A stretch of DNA of 64,000 nt, taken from contig JBAIZL010000006.1 of NCBI GenBank assembly GCA_036971475.1, forward strand, positions 8,074,501-8,138,500. Reading direction: 5' to 3'. Positions 11,745-24,804 of the stretch are shown in pieces. How positions within the stretch are numbered: the stretch's first letter is position 1; each line of letters opens with the position of its first letter. Source of the stretch: Prosapia bicincta (lineage: Eukaryota > Arthropoda > Insecta > Hemiptera > Cercopidae). The translations under genes and the position numbers were made by a program. Below the pieces are notes generated by a model. That model did no database searches, was not told where the DNA came from, and was given only the letters and a program-made list of their open reading frames with translations.

Positions 11745-12281
11745 CACAACAGAATCACACACTAAATACACTCCACATTAAAAAACCTCCATTACCAAAT
11801 ATCCTACAAGACAACAAACACTTTAAGACAGCACATACAACCATTTCAAAAAGGAATGACAAATACAAACTCTCATGTATATAAAAATTAGGCCTAACTT
11901 GTAACGATTGTCCAAAAAAGCACCTAAAACACCCAACACACACACACATCGACATACACACTAATTTAAATGCTCTACACACAATAAAAAAGTAAAAAAA
12001 CATACAACCTTAGAAAAATATGAATTATACAAACACTACGCAACAGGTAAATATAACGTTTAAATGATCACACCAACTTTGAAGCCAACAGCCTTTTCTA
12101 TTAAATGACACATAACTAAAACTATCCACTCCATTCCACAGTCATAAATCCATTGCTGTTAGAGCCTTTACACCTAACCGATGCCTCCAGTAGAGGGCTA
12201 GCTTAATAAGAACGAATGTTTTCAAACGCGTCAGCAAATAAGCAACTACGTATTCATATAGTTAAGTATTTTTAAAATTAT
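11745..12281 (+). pseudogene. Inverted partial PLE copy (GIY-YIG region, internally deleted)
   Basis: Plus-strand reading gives NTLHIKKPPLPNILQDN, KTAHTTISKRNDKYKLSCI and then LTCNDCPK. This matches the minus-strand SLHIQKTPLPNILQNN...SGIYKLTC segment. The copy has a stop in place of the GIY tyrosine and lacks the YIG half, jumping directly to the HPTHTHIDIHTNLNALHT stretch. It ends with CAAACGCGTCAGC, mirror image of the left terminus. Confidence 0.75.
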
Positions 12282-13025
12282 TCTAATCAGTGAATTCAAG
12301 ATGATTACATCAAGCAACTTCAACTTTGATGAAATTTATTTAAAATGAGTTCCTAAAAGGTTACTTTATATAAATTATAGGAATTAATTACATCTCACGA
12401 TGCCACCACCAGGGCAATTTAAAGATGAACAAACAGAATCGATCAGTTATACCTCGGTTTTCTAGCTAAGTGATAAAATAATTTAGTTCAATCTTTAACT
12501 TCAAAATAGTAAAATTATATAAATAAAATTTAATTTTGTTAAACGTTTAGTGCGGTCAAATAGTGAAAATCCTGAAATACTAAGTTACTATTCGAGTATT
12601 TTAAAAATTTTATAGACGCCACATGGTGTTAAAATTTTATTTTTCAAAGACCAATTTTTAGATTCATAATATGTATAATAGATTTTATGAATGAAGCAAT
12701 CTTACAAGTAGATATTTCATATCTATACCACAAATTCATTAATTGTATAACAGTTCAAATTGGTAAACTTCATATTCAAAGAGATTTATTATTTTTAAAC
12801 TATTATACCTGTGAATTTATTATATAATTTTGTATTGTTAAATTTTTGTATACATATTTCGACTCATAAATATTAAAATCTTGATTTTTGTTTTCCTAAA
12901 AACTGTCTTGCTTGAAATATAGCACATAATAATCCAATAAGAATGCTCATAACTTTGTAGGGTAACTAATATTTATGTAAATATAACTGCAATATTCAAT
13001 CTATCATTATAATAATTAGTGTTAC

Positions 13026-13100
<75 letters not shown>

Positions 13101-13599
13101 CCATTACGTTCTTGTGCCAGGAGTTGTGGAAATATGTTGAGTATATTTAGAAGCACATTTGCATTCCTCATCATGGAATATACAATATTATTATATTATT
13201 TATATGCTTTGTTTTATACTGATTGGTTCTTAAAGTTCGTGTTGTGTGTAGCTTAAAGCAAAAGAAAAGATTTGGTTTTAGGGTTTTGAATATGTTTGTT
13301 TAATTCAAGAGCCCAAAAGCCACAGGGCATTTTTCCTACAACCTTTATACGAACAGAGATATTGGATTTAGGCCTACTTTACCTCGGAGCTGAATGTCCT
13401 GTGAAAAAGTCCTTTGAAAGATCTCCTGTCCAAAGGCAGAATAGAATATTATAAAAATTATCTTGATTTTCCTAAAAAAAATAACAAACTTCAGAATACA
13501 AAAGGAATAATGTAGTTTATTTTCATCCAATCAATATTTGTATAAAATAGTTTAGGTTATTCAAACACTTAGCAAAGATTGTATTATGTGGAACTAAAC
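12282..13599. other. AT-rich spacer with (TA)n; no gene seen
   Basis: A (TA)n tract lies at about 13026-13099 with one TACATA interruption. The 61-codon ORF at 13345-13530 (minus) is not recognised. Confidence 0.6.
13026..13099. repeat. (TA)n microsatellite
   Basis: TA repeats with one ATACATAT interruption. Confidence 0.95.
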
Positions 13600-14040
13600 A
13601 GAATATGAGAATCTTTGTCAGTGTTCGTTCGTCTCAAGTTGCTTTGATAAATGTTATAGGTAAAACTAAATCGCATCTATTTACAAAACCTCCTTTTATT
13701 TATCTAGTATTTTTCATCTAAGAGTAGGAAAATACATACAAAAAATTGTTTTTCAAATACGCTGAACAGTCTGTCTCCGGTAAGCAAACCTATAAGTAGG
13801 TTGAACCTTATTGTGCTTTTATTAAACGGAAAAAACTCAAAGAATGGAATTTCCCTTCTCAGAAATACGGTGTCTTGTCCCTCAAAGACCTGTCTCTCAA
13901 GTCAATATAATTTCTTCTTGGTATTTTGATATTCACCTAATGGAATTCCTCTATTTTCTAGGAAAAGTTGTTGCATGACTTGAAAATTAAATGTCTGATT
14001 TGAGATTCATTGTATTGCACTTCCAGCTTCAGGCTAAATG
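13600..14040 (+). repeat. Repeat block B, copy 2
   Basis: Aligns with 8150-8570 over CATCTAAGAGTAGGAAAA, GCTGAACAGTCTGTCTCCGG and GACCTGTCTCTCAAGTC. Here block B occurs without an adjacent family A copy. Confidence 0.75.
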
Positions 14041-14819
14041 TTAAACGGATTTCACTTCTGTGCAGAATACTTGAGTGCTGTTTTTATTGAATTAAACATA
14101 GTTATGTTTGTTGAAACTACTTCAACGGATACTTCGTCTGTCTTACATGCTTGAGGTATTGTGTCTTGGAAATTGGAATAATTTTTATTGGTTTAATTAA
14201 AACAATAAAAATTGATTTTTGAATAGAGATTAGATTTGAATAAATTTATTCCAACGCGTATCTTTATAAATATGATATCATGTTTTCTTTTAACAGCCCT
14301 TAATTATTGTCCAAGTAATATTAATAATAATGGACAGATATTATTGTTTAGAATCAACGAAATAATTTTTTTTTAAATTAAAATAAAAGCTGTGGACTTG
14401 AAAGTTGGGTACAATTAATTATTTAAACAAACCTCGTTTCAATAACGGGTACCTACCCCTCAGCATGGCTTATTGTCGTCATCATGCCTTATTTCTTTGC
14501 ACTTTATTATAAAATTTGCACCATGACATACCCTTATGTTTATGAAAACAGTGCATATACGCTTTTATTAACTCACAAAAAGTTTGTCCATGTGTACTAG
14601 CAATAAACATTTGTAGCTATTTAATTTGTCTATGGAATACAAAGAATGTTTGGAATAGGAGTAACGGATGCAGTAGAATGGATAGGGTAAATTTGTAAAA
14701 AAAGGGTTGTTGAAAAAATAACATAATAGCATATTCAGTAACATGAAAGTAAAATTCAAACAAATATATATTGCTAAAATTCGCGGGCAAATCATTTAAC
14801 GAGATAGGACAAGGTATAT

Positions 14820-16495
14820 TTATCCTGTGTATAGGGGATGCAGTTTTACAACCCCTAGGGGCAGCATACTCCCTATAACTTTAAGATTATTATTTAAGCT
14901 AAAGAATAACATTCTAAAATTTCATTTTAATGATTCAGTAGTAGATACTCTGCATTGGGTGTCACTCTAAATACAGTTATAGTGCTCATTAAATCAATGT
15001 CTAGTCATTTTTGCAAAACATTCAGTTTATGTGTTTAAAATGTATATGTATTTTTAAAAATAAGCATATATTAATTTGTTTAAATGTTAACCCACTAAGT
15101 CAATTCACGAATAAAAGAGAAAGAGGGTGATCGCACTAGTTAATCTCTCCGTGAGGAAATGAAAGAATTAAAGATAAGTTAAAGTAAGCTAAATTTACTA
15201 AATATATAAAATACAAAACTTACGAAATATTTTCCAAAACATGTTGATTGTAAACGCAAATAGTGCAAACTTTTAAGAGGTATTTCCTGTGGTTACAAAA
15301 TAAATTATACTTACGTTGGAGACACGTACAAAATTGTGTTATTGTAATACAATTGTTTATGAAATAGATGAAGAAAACTGATCAACTAGAAACGGATTAA
15401 CAATATAAACTAGTTGACAATAAATACCGAGCAGGAAGGCGTTAAAAGAAAGTAAAAAGAACGAGTAATATTTAAATACCGACTTTTTTAAATGTTTCAA
15501 GAGCAAAAATGTTGTAATTTGTAAATGACATTAGCAATAGATAAAAAGAGCGAAGATAATATATTCTGTGTGAATGTGTTTTTCCGTTAGTATTATATAA
15601 ACAATCTTACAGCTTTAGTAAATGCAAAATCTCAAGGTGATAATAACAGTTTAAAAGTTTAGCGGTTGTGAAAACATGTTCCGTAAGGGTAATGAGCCGG
15701 ATGTAACTGGATAACAAGATATTCTGGTGAAATTTGCCAAAGTTCCAGGTTGTAAAGGTTGCTTTTTCAAGAAAGACAATTTTAGTTTTGATTTTTTACT
15801 GAAGAGGAAGCTTTATACGGCATTAGTTATAAATTTTTTATTTATATTAAATAACATCTTTGCTATGTTTGGTTATTTTATATATTTCAGAATAAAGTGA
15901 ATGTAATTTTCCCTGTTAGTTTATGTAGGAATATTTATGGTACCCCGTAAAGCATTCTGTAATACGGAATACGAGTAAATTTACATTTCGGCCAAATTAA
16001 AAACCAGCAAAACTTCTAGTTTACGTTTTAAATATCTAGTGTTGAATGATATAAACAAAAGCTATAGATTCCAAAGTTTGATGGTAATTCTGAGAAAGTA
16101 AATGCCAAATTCTGACGAAACTGTGGATGTATAAAATTACTTAAATAACTGCAGGCAAATAGGTTGTTTAATTAGGTCCATCGCACCCCAAAGTAATCAA
16201 TCGTAGTGCAGTATGTAAAGCTATGTAGACTTAGTTTGGAGAATGTATGTGGATCGGAGAAGTCATAAAAGATAGCGTAATTATAGCAAATACTTTTTTT
16301 GGTAGGATTTAAAGAGGTTTTGGGAGTAAAAGAGCTTTAAATAACAATCAGTAAACTAAACGCAGAAACCATTAAAGAAATGCAGAAAGCACAAAAGAAT
16401 CTTATTCAGAAAAGATCAAGCTTTTTACTACCAAACGAAACATAGGCAATAAGGCCTACTAGGCAACTGCACGTATTGTATATTTTTGTAAATAC

Positions 16496-16543
<48 letters not shown>

Positions 16544-17000
16544 TTATTTATATATATATATATATATCTTTTCGTAGTATATTGTATATTATAAAATCAA
16601 TATTATTGAAATATTTATATCTTATACAAAAAAAAAACAGGGTAGTAACAAATTAGCGTGAAGTAACAGATAACAGTAACGCATTTCTTAAACGTTATCT
16701 AACTTTAGAAAATGTGTAATGTAAATCAAATTTGAAAACATAATGCAATCTTAAATGAACGAAATGTAAAAGTGAAGTAAAAGATAAAGACAATGTACTT
16801 TGGAACTTTGTAAAGTCTCTCTCAGAAGGTCTTAAGTCTGATTTACGCAAGGAAAAATAAATCAAGACAAAAGTTCAGAACAAGTGTCTGGGATAGAGAC
16901 CGCCTCCGTAAAGTTTTATACTCATGATACAAGTGTATCTGACGTCAGGTTTTGTTTCCATTTATAACTCATTGCCTGTCCCATTATTGTTTGCAATCTC
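14820..17000 (+). repeat. Inverted duplication arm, partner 49150-52260
   Basis: Reverse-complement matches by eye: 14820-14890 with about 52150-52260; 15640-15770 with about 50280-50430; 15960-16020 with about 50050-50130; and 16780-16970 with about 49160-49350 (the last is highly similar). No conserved ORF is seen. Confidence 0.7.
16499..16567. repeat. (TA)n microsatellite
   Basis: TA tract interrupted by TTTATTTATTTA. Confidence 0.9.
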
Positions 17001-20000
17001 GGTTTAATGTTGTAATTAACCAATGTTTATACATAGAAATGTTTCAGTGGTTATAATAATATCCAAATAATGTATTTTGTTGCATGTAACAATCTGTGTT
17101 TATTTAAAACAGGTGTAACACGGCGGAATTTTTATTGATACTCAAAAAGTATAAATAAATAAATATATATAGTGATAAATGAATACAAGAAAACAGTGTT
17201 GCAAAGCTAAAAATAAGGATATCGCCCCACAAGGTAAACAAGCAACCAATTAAATGATAAGTGAATACAAGAAAACAGTGTTGCAAAGCTAAAAGTATGG
17301 ATATAGCCTCACAAGGTAAACAAGCAACCAAACTATTAAATGAGAAGTGAATACAAGAAAACAGTGTTGCAAAGCTAAAAATATGATTATCGCCCCACAA
17401 GGTAAACAAGCAACCAAACTATTAAATGAGAAGTGAATACAAGAAAACAGTGTTGCAAAGCTAAAAGTATGGATATAGCCCCACAAGGTAAACAAGCAAC
17501 CAAACTATTAAATGAGAAGTGAATACAAGAAAACATTGTTGCAAAGCTTAAAATTAGATTATCGCCCCACAAGGTAAACAAGCGACCAAACTATTAAATG
17601 AGAAGTGAATACAAGAAAACATTGTTGCAAAGCTTAAAATATGATTATCGCCCCACAAGGTAAACAAGCAACCACTATTAAATGAGAAGTGAATACAAGA
17701 AAACAGTATTGCAAAGCTAAAAATATGGATATAGCCCCACAGGGTAAACAAGCAACCACTATTAAATGAGAAGTGAATACAAGAAAACAGTATTGCAAAG
17801 CTAAAAATATGGATATAGCCCCACAAGGTAAACAAGCGACCAAACTATTAAATGAGAAGTGAATACAAGAAAACATTGTTGCAAAGCTTAAAATATGATT
17901 ATCGCCCCACAAGGTAAACAAGCAACCACTATTAAATGAGAAGTGAATACAAGAAAACAGTATTGCAAAGCTAAAAATATGGATATAGCCCCACAGGGTA
18001 AACAAGCAACCACTATTAAATGAGAAGTGAATACAAGAAAACAGTATTGAAAAGCTAAAAATATGGATATAGCCCCACAGGGTAAACAAGCAACCACTAT
18101 TAAATGAGAAGTGAATACAAGAAAACAGTATTGCAAAGCTAAAAATATGGATATAGCCCCACAAGGTAAACAAGCGACCAAACTATTAAATGAGAAGTGA
18201 ATACAAGAAAACAGTGTTGCAAAGCTAAAAGTATGGATATAGCCCCACAAGGTAAACAAGCAACCAAACTATTAAATGAGAAGTGAATACAAGAAAACAG
18301 TGTTGCAAAGCTAAAAGTATGGATATAGCCCCACAAGGTAAACAAGCAACCAAACTATTAAATGAGAAGTGAATACAAGAAAACATTGTTGCAAAGCTTA
18401 AAATTAGATTATCGCCCCACAAGGTAAACAAGCAACCAAACTATTAAATGAGAAGTGAATACAAGAAAACAGTGTTGCAAAGCTAAACATATGGATATCG
18501 CCCCACAAGGTAAACAAGCAACCAATTAAATGATAAGTGAATACAAGAAAACAGTGTTCCAAAGCTAAAAGTATGGATATAGCCCCACAAGGTAAACAAG
18601 CAACCACTATTAAATGAGAAGTGAATACAAGAAAACAGTATTGCAAAGCTAAAAATATGGATATAGCCCCACAAGGTAAACAAGCGACCAAACTATTAAA
18701 TGAGAAGTGAATACAAGAAAACATTGTTGCAAAGCTTAAAATATGATTATCGCCTCACAAGGTAAACAAGCAACCAAACTATTAAATGAGAAGTGAATAC
18801 AAGAAAACATTGTTGCAAAGCTTAAAATATGATTATCGCCCCACAAGGTAAACAAGCAACCACTATTAAATGAGAAGTGAATACAAGAAAACAGTATTGC
18901 AAAGCTAAAAGTATGGATATAGCCCCACAGGGTAAACAAGCAACCACTATTAAATGAGAAGTGAATACAAGAAAACAGTATTGCAAAGCTAAAAATATGG
19001 ATATAGCCCCACAGGGTAAACAAGCAACCACTATTAAATGAGAAGTGAATACAAGAAAACAGTATTGCAAAGCTAAAAATATGGATATAGCCCCACAAGG
19101 TAAACAAGCGACCAAACTATTAAATGAGAAGTGAATACAAGAAAACATTGTTGCAAAGCTTAAAATATGATTATCGCCCCACAAGGTAAACAAGCAACCA
19201 CTATTAAATGAGAAGTGAATACAAGAAAACAGTATTGCAAAGCTAAAAATATGGATATAGCCCCACAGGGTAAACAAGCAACCACTATTAAATGAGAAGT
19301 GAATACAAGAAAACAGTATTGCAAAGCTAAAAATATGGATATAGCCCCACAGGGTAAACAAGCAACCACTATTAAATGAGAAGTGAATACAAGAAAACAG
19401 TATTGCAAAGCTAAAAATATGGATATAGCCTCACAAGGTAAACAAGCGACCAAACTATTAAATGAGAAGTGAATACAAGAAAACAGTGTTGCAAAGCTAA
19501 AAGTATGGATATAGCCCCACAAGGTAAACAAGCAACCAAACTATTAAATGAGAAGTGAATACAAGAAAACAGTGTTGCAAAGCTAAAAGTATGGATATAG
19601 CCCCACAAGGTAAACAAGCAACCAAACTATTAAATGAGAAGTGAATACAAGAAAACATTGTTGCAAAGCTTAAAATTAGATTATCGCCCCACAAGGTAAA
19701 CAAGCAACCAAACTATTAAATGAGAAGTGAATACAAGAAAACAGTGTTCCAAAGCTAAAAGTATGGATATAGCCCCACAAGGTAAACAAGCAACCACTAT
19801 TAAAGAGAAGTGAATACAAGAAAACAGTATTGCAAAGCTAAAAATATGGATATAGCCCCACAAGGTAAACAAGCGACCAAACTATTAAATGAGAAGTGAA
19901 TACAAGAAAACATTGTTGCAAAGCTTAAAATATGATTATCGCCTCACAAGGTAAACAAGCAACCAAACTATTAAATGAGAAGTGAATACAAGAAAACAGT

Positions 20001-20389
20001 GTTGCAAAGCTAAAAGTATGGATATAGCCCCACAAGGTGAACAAGCAACCAAACTATTAAATGAGAAGTGAGTACAAGAAAACAGTATTGCAAAGCTAAA
20101 AATATGATTATCTCCCCACAAGGTAAACAAGCAACCAAACTACTAAATGATAACTGAATACAAGAAAACAGTGTTGCAAAGCTAAAAGTATGGATATAGC
20201 CCCAAAAAGTAAACAAGTAACCAATCTATTAAATGAAAAGTGAATACAAGAAAACAGTATTGCAAAGCTAAAAATATGGATATAGCCCCACAAGGTAAAC
20301 AAGCGACCAAACTATTAAATGAGAAGTGAATACAAGAAAACATTGTTGCAAAGCTTAAAATATGATTATCGCCCCACAAGGTAAACAAG

Positions 20390-21410
20390 CAACCACTATT
20401 AAATGAGAAGTGAATACAAGAAAACAGTATTGCAAGGCTAAAAATATGGATATAGCCCCACAAGGTAAACAAGCGACCAAACTATTAAATGAGAAGTGAA
20501 TACAAGAAAACATTGTTGCAAAGCTTAAAATATGATTATCGCCCCACAAGGTAAACAAGCAACCACTATTAAATGAGAAGTGAATACAAGAAAACAGTAT
20601 TGCAAAGCTAAAAATATGGATATAGCCCCACAGGGTAAACAAGCAACCACTATTAAATGAGAAGTGAATACAAGAAAACAGTATTGCAAAGCTAAAAATA
20701 TGGATATAGCCCCACAAGGTAAACAAGCGACCAAACTATTAAATGAGAAGTGAATACAAGAAAACAGTATTGCAAAGCTAAAAATATGGATATAGCCCCA
20801 CAAGGTAAACAAGCGACCAAACTATTAAATGAGAAGTGAATACAAGAAAACATTGTTGCAAAGCTTAAAATATGATTATCGCCCCACAAGGTAAACAAGC
20901 AACCACTATTAAATGAGAAGTGAATACAAGAAAACAGTATTGCAAAGCTAAAAATATGGATATAGCCCCACAGGGTAAACAAGCAACCACTATTAAATGA
21001 GAAGTGAATACAAGAAAACAGTATTGCAAAGCTAAAAATATGGATATAGCCCCACAAGGTAAACAAGCGACCAAACTATTAAATGAGAAGTGAATACAAG
21101 AAAACAGTATTGCAAAGCTAAAAATATGGATATAGCCCCACAAGGTAAACAAGCGACCAAACTATTAAATGAGAAGTGAATACAAGAAAACATTGTTGCA
21201 AAGCTTAAAATATGATTATCGCCCCACAAGGTAAACAAGCAACCACTATTAAATGAGAAGTGAATACAAGAAAACAATATTGCAAAGCTAAAAATATGGA
21301 TATAGCCCCACAGGGTAAACAAGCAACCACTATTAAATGAGAAGTGAATACAAGAAAACAGTATTGCAAAGCTAAAAATATGGATATAGCCCCACAAGGT
21401 AAACAAGCGA
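20390..21410. repeat. 340-bp higher-order repeat within the minisatellite
   Basis: Blocks of four units (86+84+84+86) recur with a 340-bp period. Equivalent unit boundaries fall at 20726, 21066 and 21406. Confidence 0.85.
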
Positions 21411-22259
21411 CCAAACTATTAAATGAGAAGTGAATACAAGAAAACAGTGTTGCAAAGCTAAAAGTATGGATATAGCCCCACAAAGTAAACAAGTAACCAA
21501 TCTAATTAATGAAAAGTGAATACAAGAAAACAGTATTGCAAAGCTAAAAATATGGATATAGCCCCACAAGGTAAACAAGCGACCAAACTATTAAATGAGA
21601 AGTGAATACAAGAAAACATTGTTGCAAAGCTTAAAATATGATTATCGCCCCACAAGGTAAACAAGCAACCACTATTAAATGAGAAGTGAATACAAGAAAA
21701 CAGTATTGCAAAGCTAAAAGTATGGATATAGCCCCACAGGGTAAACAAGCAACCACTATTAAATGAGAAGTGAATACAAGAAAACAGTATTGCAAAGCTA
21801 AAAATATGGATATAGCCCCACAAGGTAAACAAGCGACCAAACTATTAAATGAGAAGTGAATACAAGAAAACATTGTTGCAAAGCTTAAAATATGATTATC
21901 GCCTCACAAGGTAAACAAGCAACCAAACTATTAAATGAGAAGTGAATACAAGAAAACAGTGTTGCAAAGCTAAAAGTATGGATATAGCCCCACAAGGTGA
22001 ACAAGCAACCAAACTATTAAATGAGAAGTGAATACAAGAAAACATTGTTGCAAAGCTTAAAATATGATTATCGCCTCACAAGGTAAACAAGCAACCAAAC
22101 TATTAAATGAGAAGTGAATACAAGAAAACAGTGTTGCAAAGCTAAAAGTATGGATATAGCCCCACAAGGTGAACAAGCAACCAAACTATTAAATGAGAAG
22201 TGAGTACAAGAAAACAGTATTGCAAAGCTAAAAATATGATTATCTCCCCACAAGGTAAA

Positions 22260-23590
22260 CAAGCAACCAAACTACTAAATGATAAGTGAATACAAGAAAA
22301 CAGTGTTGCAAAGCTAAAAGTATGGATATAGCCCCACAAAGTAAACAAGTAACCAATCTATTAAATGAAAAGTGAATACAAGAAAACAGTGTTGCAAAGC
22401 TAAAAATATGATTATCTCCCCACAAGGTAAACAAGTAACCAATCTATTAAATGAAAAGTGAATACAAGAAAACAGTGTTGCAAAGCTAAAAATATGATTA
22501 TCTCCCCACAAGGTAAACAAGCAACCAAACTACTAAATGATAAGTGAATACAAGAAAACAGTGTTGCAAAGCTAAAAGTATGGATATAGCCCCACAAAGT
22601 AAACAAGTAACCAATCTATTAAATGAAAAGTGAATACAAGAAAACAGTGTTGCAAAGCTAAAAATATGATTATCTCCCCACAAGGTAAACAAGTAACCAA
22701 TCTATTAAATGAAAAGTGAATACAAGAAAACAGTGTTGCAAAGCTAAAAATATGATTATCTCCCCACAAGGTAAACAAGCAACCAAACTACTAAATGATA
22801 AGTGAATACAAGAAAACAGTGTTGCAAAGCTAAAAGTATGGATATAGCCCCACAAAGTAAACAAGTAACCAATCTATTAAATGAAAAGTGAATACAAGAA
22901 AACAGTGTTGCAAAGCTAAAAATATGATTATCTCCCCACAAGGTAAACAAGTAACAAATCTATTAAATGAAAAGTGAATACAAGAAAACAGTGTTGCAAA
23001 GCTAAAAATATGATTATCTCCCCACAAGGTAAACAAGCAACCAAACTACTAAATGATAAGTGAATACAAGAAAACAGTGTTGCAAAGCTAAAAGTATGGA
23101 TATAGCCCCACAAAGTAAACAAGTAACCAATCTATTAAATGAAAAGTGAATACAAGAAAACAGTGTTGCAAAGCTAAAAATATGATTATCTCCCCACAAG
23201 GTAAACAAGTAACCAATCTATTAAATGAAAAATGAATACAAGAAAACAGTGTTGCAAAGCTAAAAATATGATTATCTCCCCACAAGGTAAACAAGCAACC
23301 AAACTACTAAATGATAAGTGAATACAAGAAAACAGTGTTGCAAAGCTAAAAGTATGGATATAGCCCCACAAAGTAAACAAGTAACCAATCTATTAAATGA
23401 AAAGTGAATACAAGAAAACAGTGTTGCAAAGCTAAAAATATGATTATCTCCCCACAAGGTAAACAAGTAACCAATCTATTAAATGAAAAGTGAATACAAG
23501 AAAACAGTGTTGCAAAGCTAAAAATATGATTATCTCCCCACAAGGTAAACAAGCAACCAAACTACTAAATGATAAGTGAATACAAGAAAA
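22260..23590. repeat. 258-bp higher-order repeat within the minisatellite
   Basis: Three distinguishable 86-bp variants cycle with period 258, with equivalent boundaries at 22434, 22692, 22950, 23208 and 23466. The variants are GCCCCACAAAGTAAAC plus AACCAATCTATT, CTCCCCACAAGGTAAAC plus AACCAATCTATT, and the same plus AACCAAACTACT. Confidence 0.9.
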
Positions 23591-23693
23591 CAGTGTTACA
23601 AAGCTAAAAGTATGGATATAGCCCCACAAGGTAAACAAGCAATCAAACTATTAAATGATAAGTGAACACAAAAAAATGGCGTTACAAAGCTAA

Positions 23694-23854
23694 ATATATG
23701 TATAATAATATACATATAATATATAGATAATAATAATCTATATAATGTTTATCATATATACAATGAAGAGTGCATAATGTATTTCAAAGTACAGGCTGAA
23801 TTATAATAAATTGATAGTTTCTCTTAAGACTAACACTAAAATTTTTAAAAGTCA

Positions 23855-23913
<59 letters not shown>

Positions 23914-24660
23914 TACCTGTTTAAAATAAATAGCACAACTCGACCAACGGTATAACTGAAATCGATAGGCACTAAACGTTTTACTATTTACTCAGCAGAT
24001 ATCCTTACACATAGGCACAATAGCAAGCATGACATTAGTAATTGGTACGTGCCGTTCTATAAACTCTTCTATCCACACTCGTATAACATTGGGATGTCTT
24101 TATAAATGCTTCATTTAACGTTATGAAAATTTAGGTTGAGGTTTTATTAAAAAACGCCTAATAAACGTCATAAACAAAACACTTTTAGTTACATTGTACA
24201 ACAGGTATATAATACCTGTATAATAATATCTGTATATATATCTTGTGGTAGAATTATATTTGTAAAGTGGTATGATGTTTTCATAATTTATGTATCTTTC
24301 TAATATTTTATTATTTGCATAGTTTTAAATCACTTGTTGTTTGTTTAGAAATATGTTTGAATGACGTATTAACTTGCAAGTCTACTAACATTCAGTCAAA
24401 TATTTAGGAATGTAAATATTCCCAAATTTAATATCAGAAATGTATATTGTAAAGTGAAGACGAAAATATTCTTTGAAATGGAGTTAATAATGAAACAAAG
24501 GCCATGCCTACAATATTAAAGTAAATTTACATAAACTCCTTGTAATCATGTGCCTTTTTTCTCTGCAAGGTTTTGTTCTTTACAGCTGTAGCGTGTTCGA
24601 ATGATATGGAATAGTCAAATATAATTTACTCTCAAACAATAAACAATAAAATTACATATA
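23694..24660. other. AT-rich spacer with (TA)n; no gene seen
   Basis: A (TA)n tract lies at about 23856-23911. A short perfect hairpin, ACAGGTAT-ATA-ATACCTGT, lies near 24202-24220. No gene recognised. Confidence 0.6.
23856..23911. repeat. (TA)n microsatellite
   Basis: Pure TA repeats. Confidence 0.95.
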
Positions 24661-24713
24661 TTCAAGTACATTTTTAATTAAATAAAACCTCTAAACCACA
24701 AATAACATTTATT

Positions 24714-24763
24714 TAAACCTTATGTACATTTCGATTGGTCAGCAATCATCTTCAGAGGTATTT
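24714..24763 (-). ncRNA. Type I hammerhead ribozyme motif (inverted pseudo-LTR)
   Basis: On the minus strand, CTGAAGA (24749-24755) is followed by a T, GATTG-CTGAC-CAATC and GAAA, then TG-TA-CAT-A and AGG. Compared with the plus-strand copies, stem II loses its inner G-C pair but keeps five pairs. Predicted cleavage is between plus positions 24721 and 24720. Confidence 0.65.
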
Positions 24764-24804
24764 AAAAAATACAACTAACTGTATTTAGAGAGTTAACTAA
24801 CTAG

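Larger units (their letters stand above)
9832..12281. mobile_element. Decayed GIY-YIG Penelope-like element with inverted ends
   Basis: The left part (9832 to about 11725) encodes PLE sequence on the minus strand. The right part (about 11745-12281) is a plus-strand partial copy of the same 3' region. The element therefore has inverted arms of roughly 540-570 bp, whose outer ends both carry GCTGACGCGTTT or its complement. Partial inverted copies are a known feature of PLE insertions. GT-rich versus CA-rich strand asymmetry marks the interval against the AT-rich background. No clear target-site duplication was found. Confidence 0.8.
17172..23693. repeat. Minisatellite array of 84/86-bp units (about 76 copies)
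   Basis: A unit such as the one around 17410-17495 repeats head-to-tail. Recognisable words are GAAGTGAATACAAGAAAACA, TTGCAAAGCT and GGTAAACAAGC. Units are 86 bp when they carry CAACCAAACTATT and 84 bp when they carry CAACCACTATT. The left end (to about 17660) is mostly 86-mers. The middle mixes 84- and 86-mers. The right end (about 22260-23590) is a clean trimer. The outermost units are degenerate. The minus strand is open over long stretches (up to 179 codons at 17634-18173 and 18822-19361) because the unit lacks stops in some frames; I do not regard these as genes. No interspersed unique spacers exist, so this is not a CRISPR array. Confidence 0.97.

Noticed and set aside
17172..23693. CRISPR-like array
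   Set aside because: Units are contiguous with no unique spacers, and the context is eukaryotic; it is a minisatellite.
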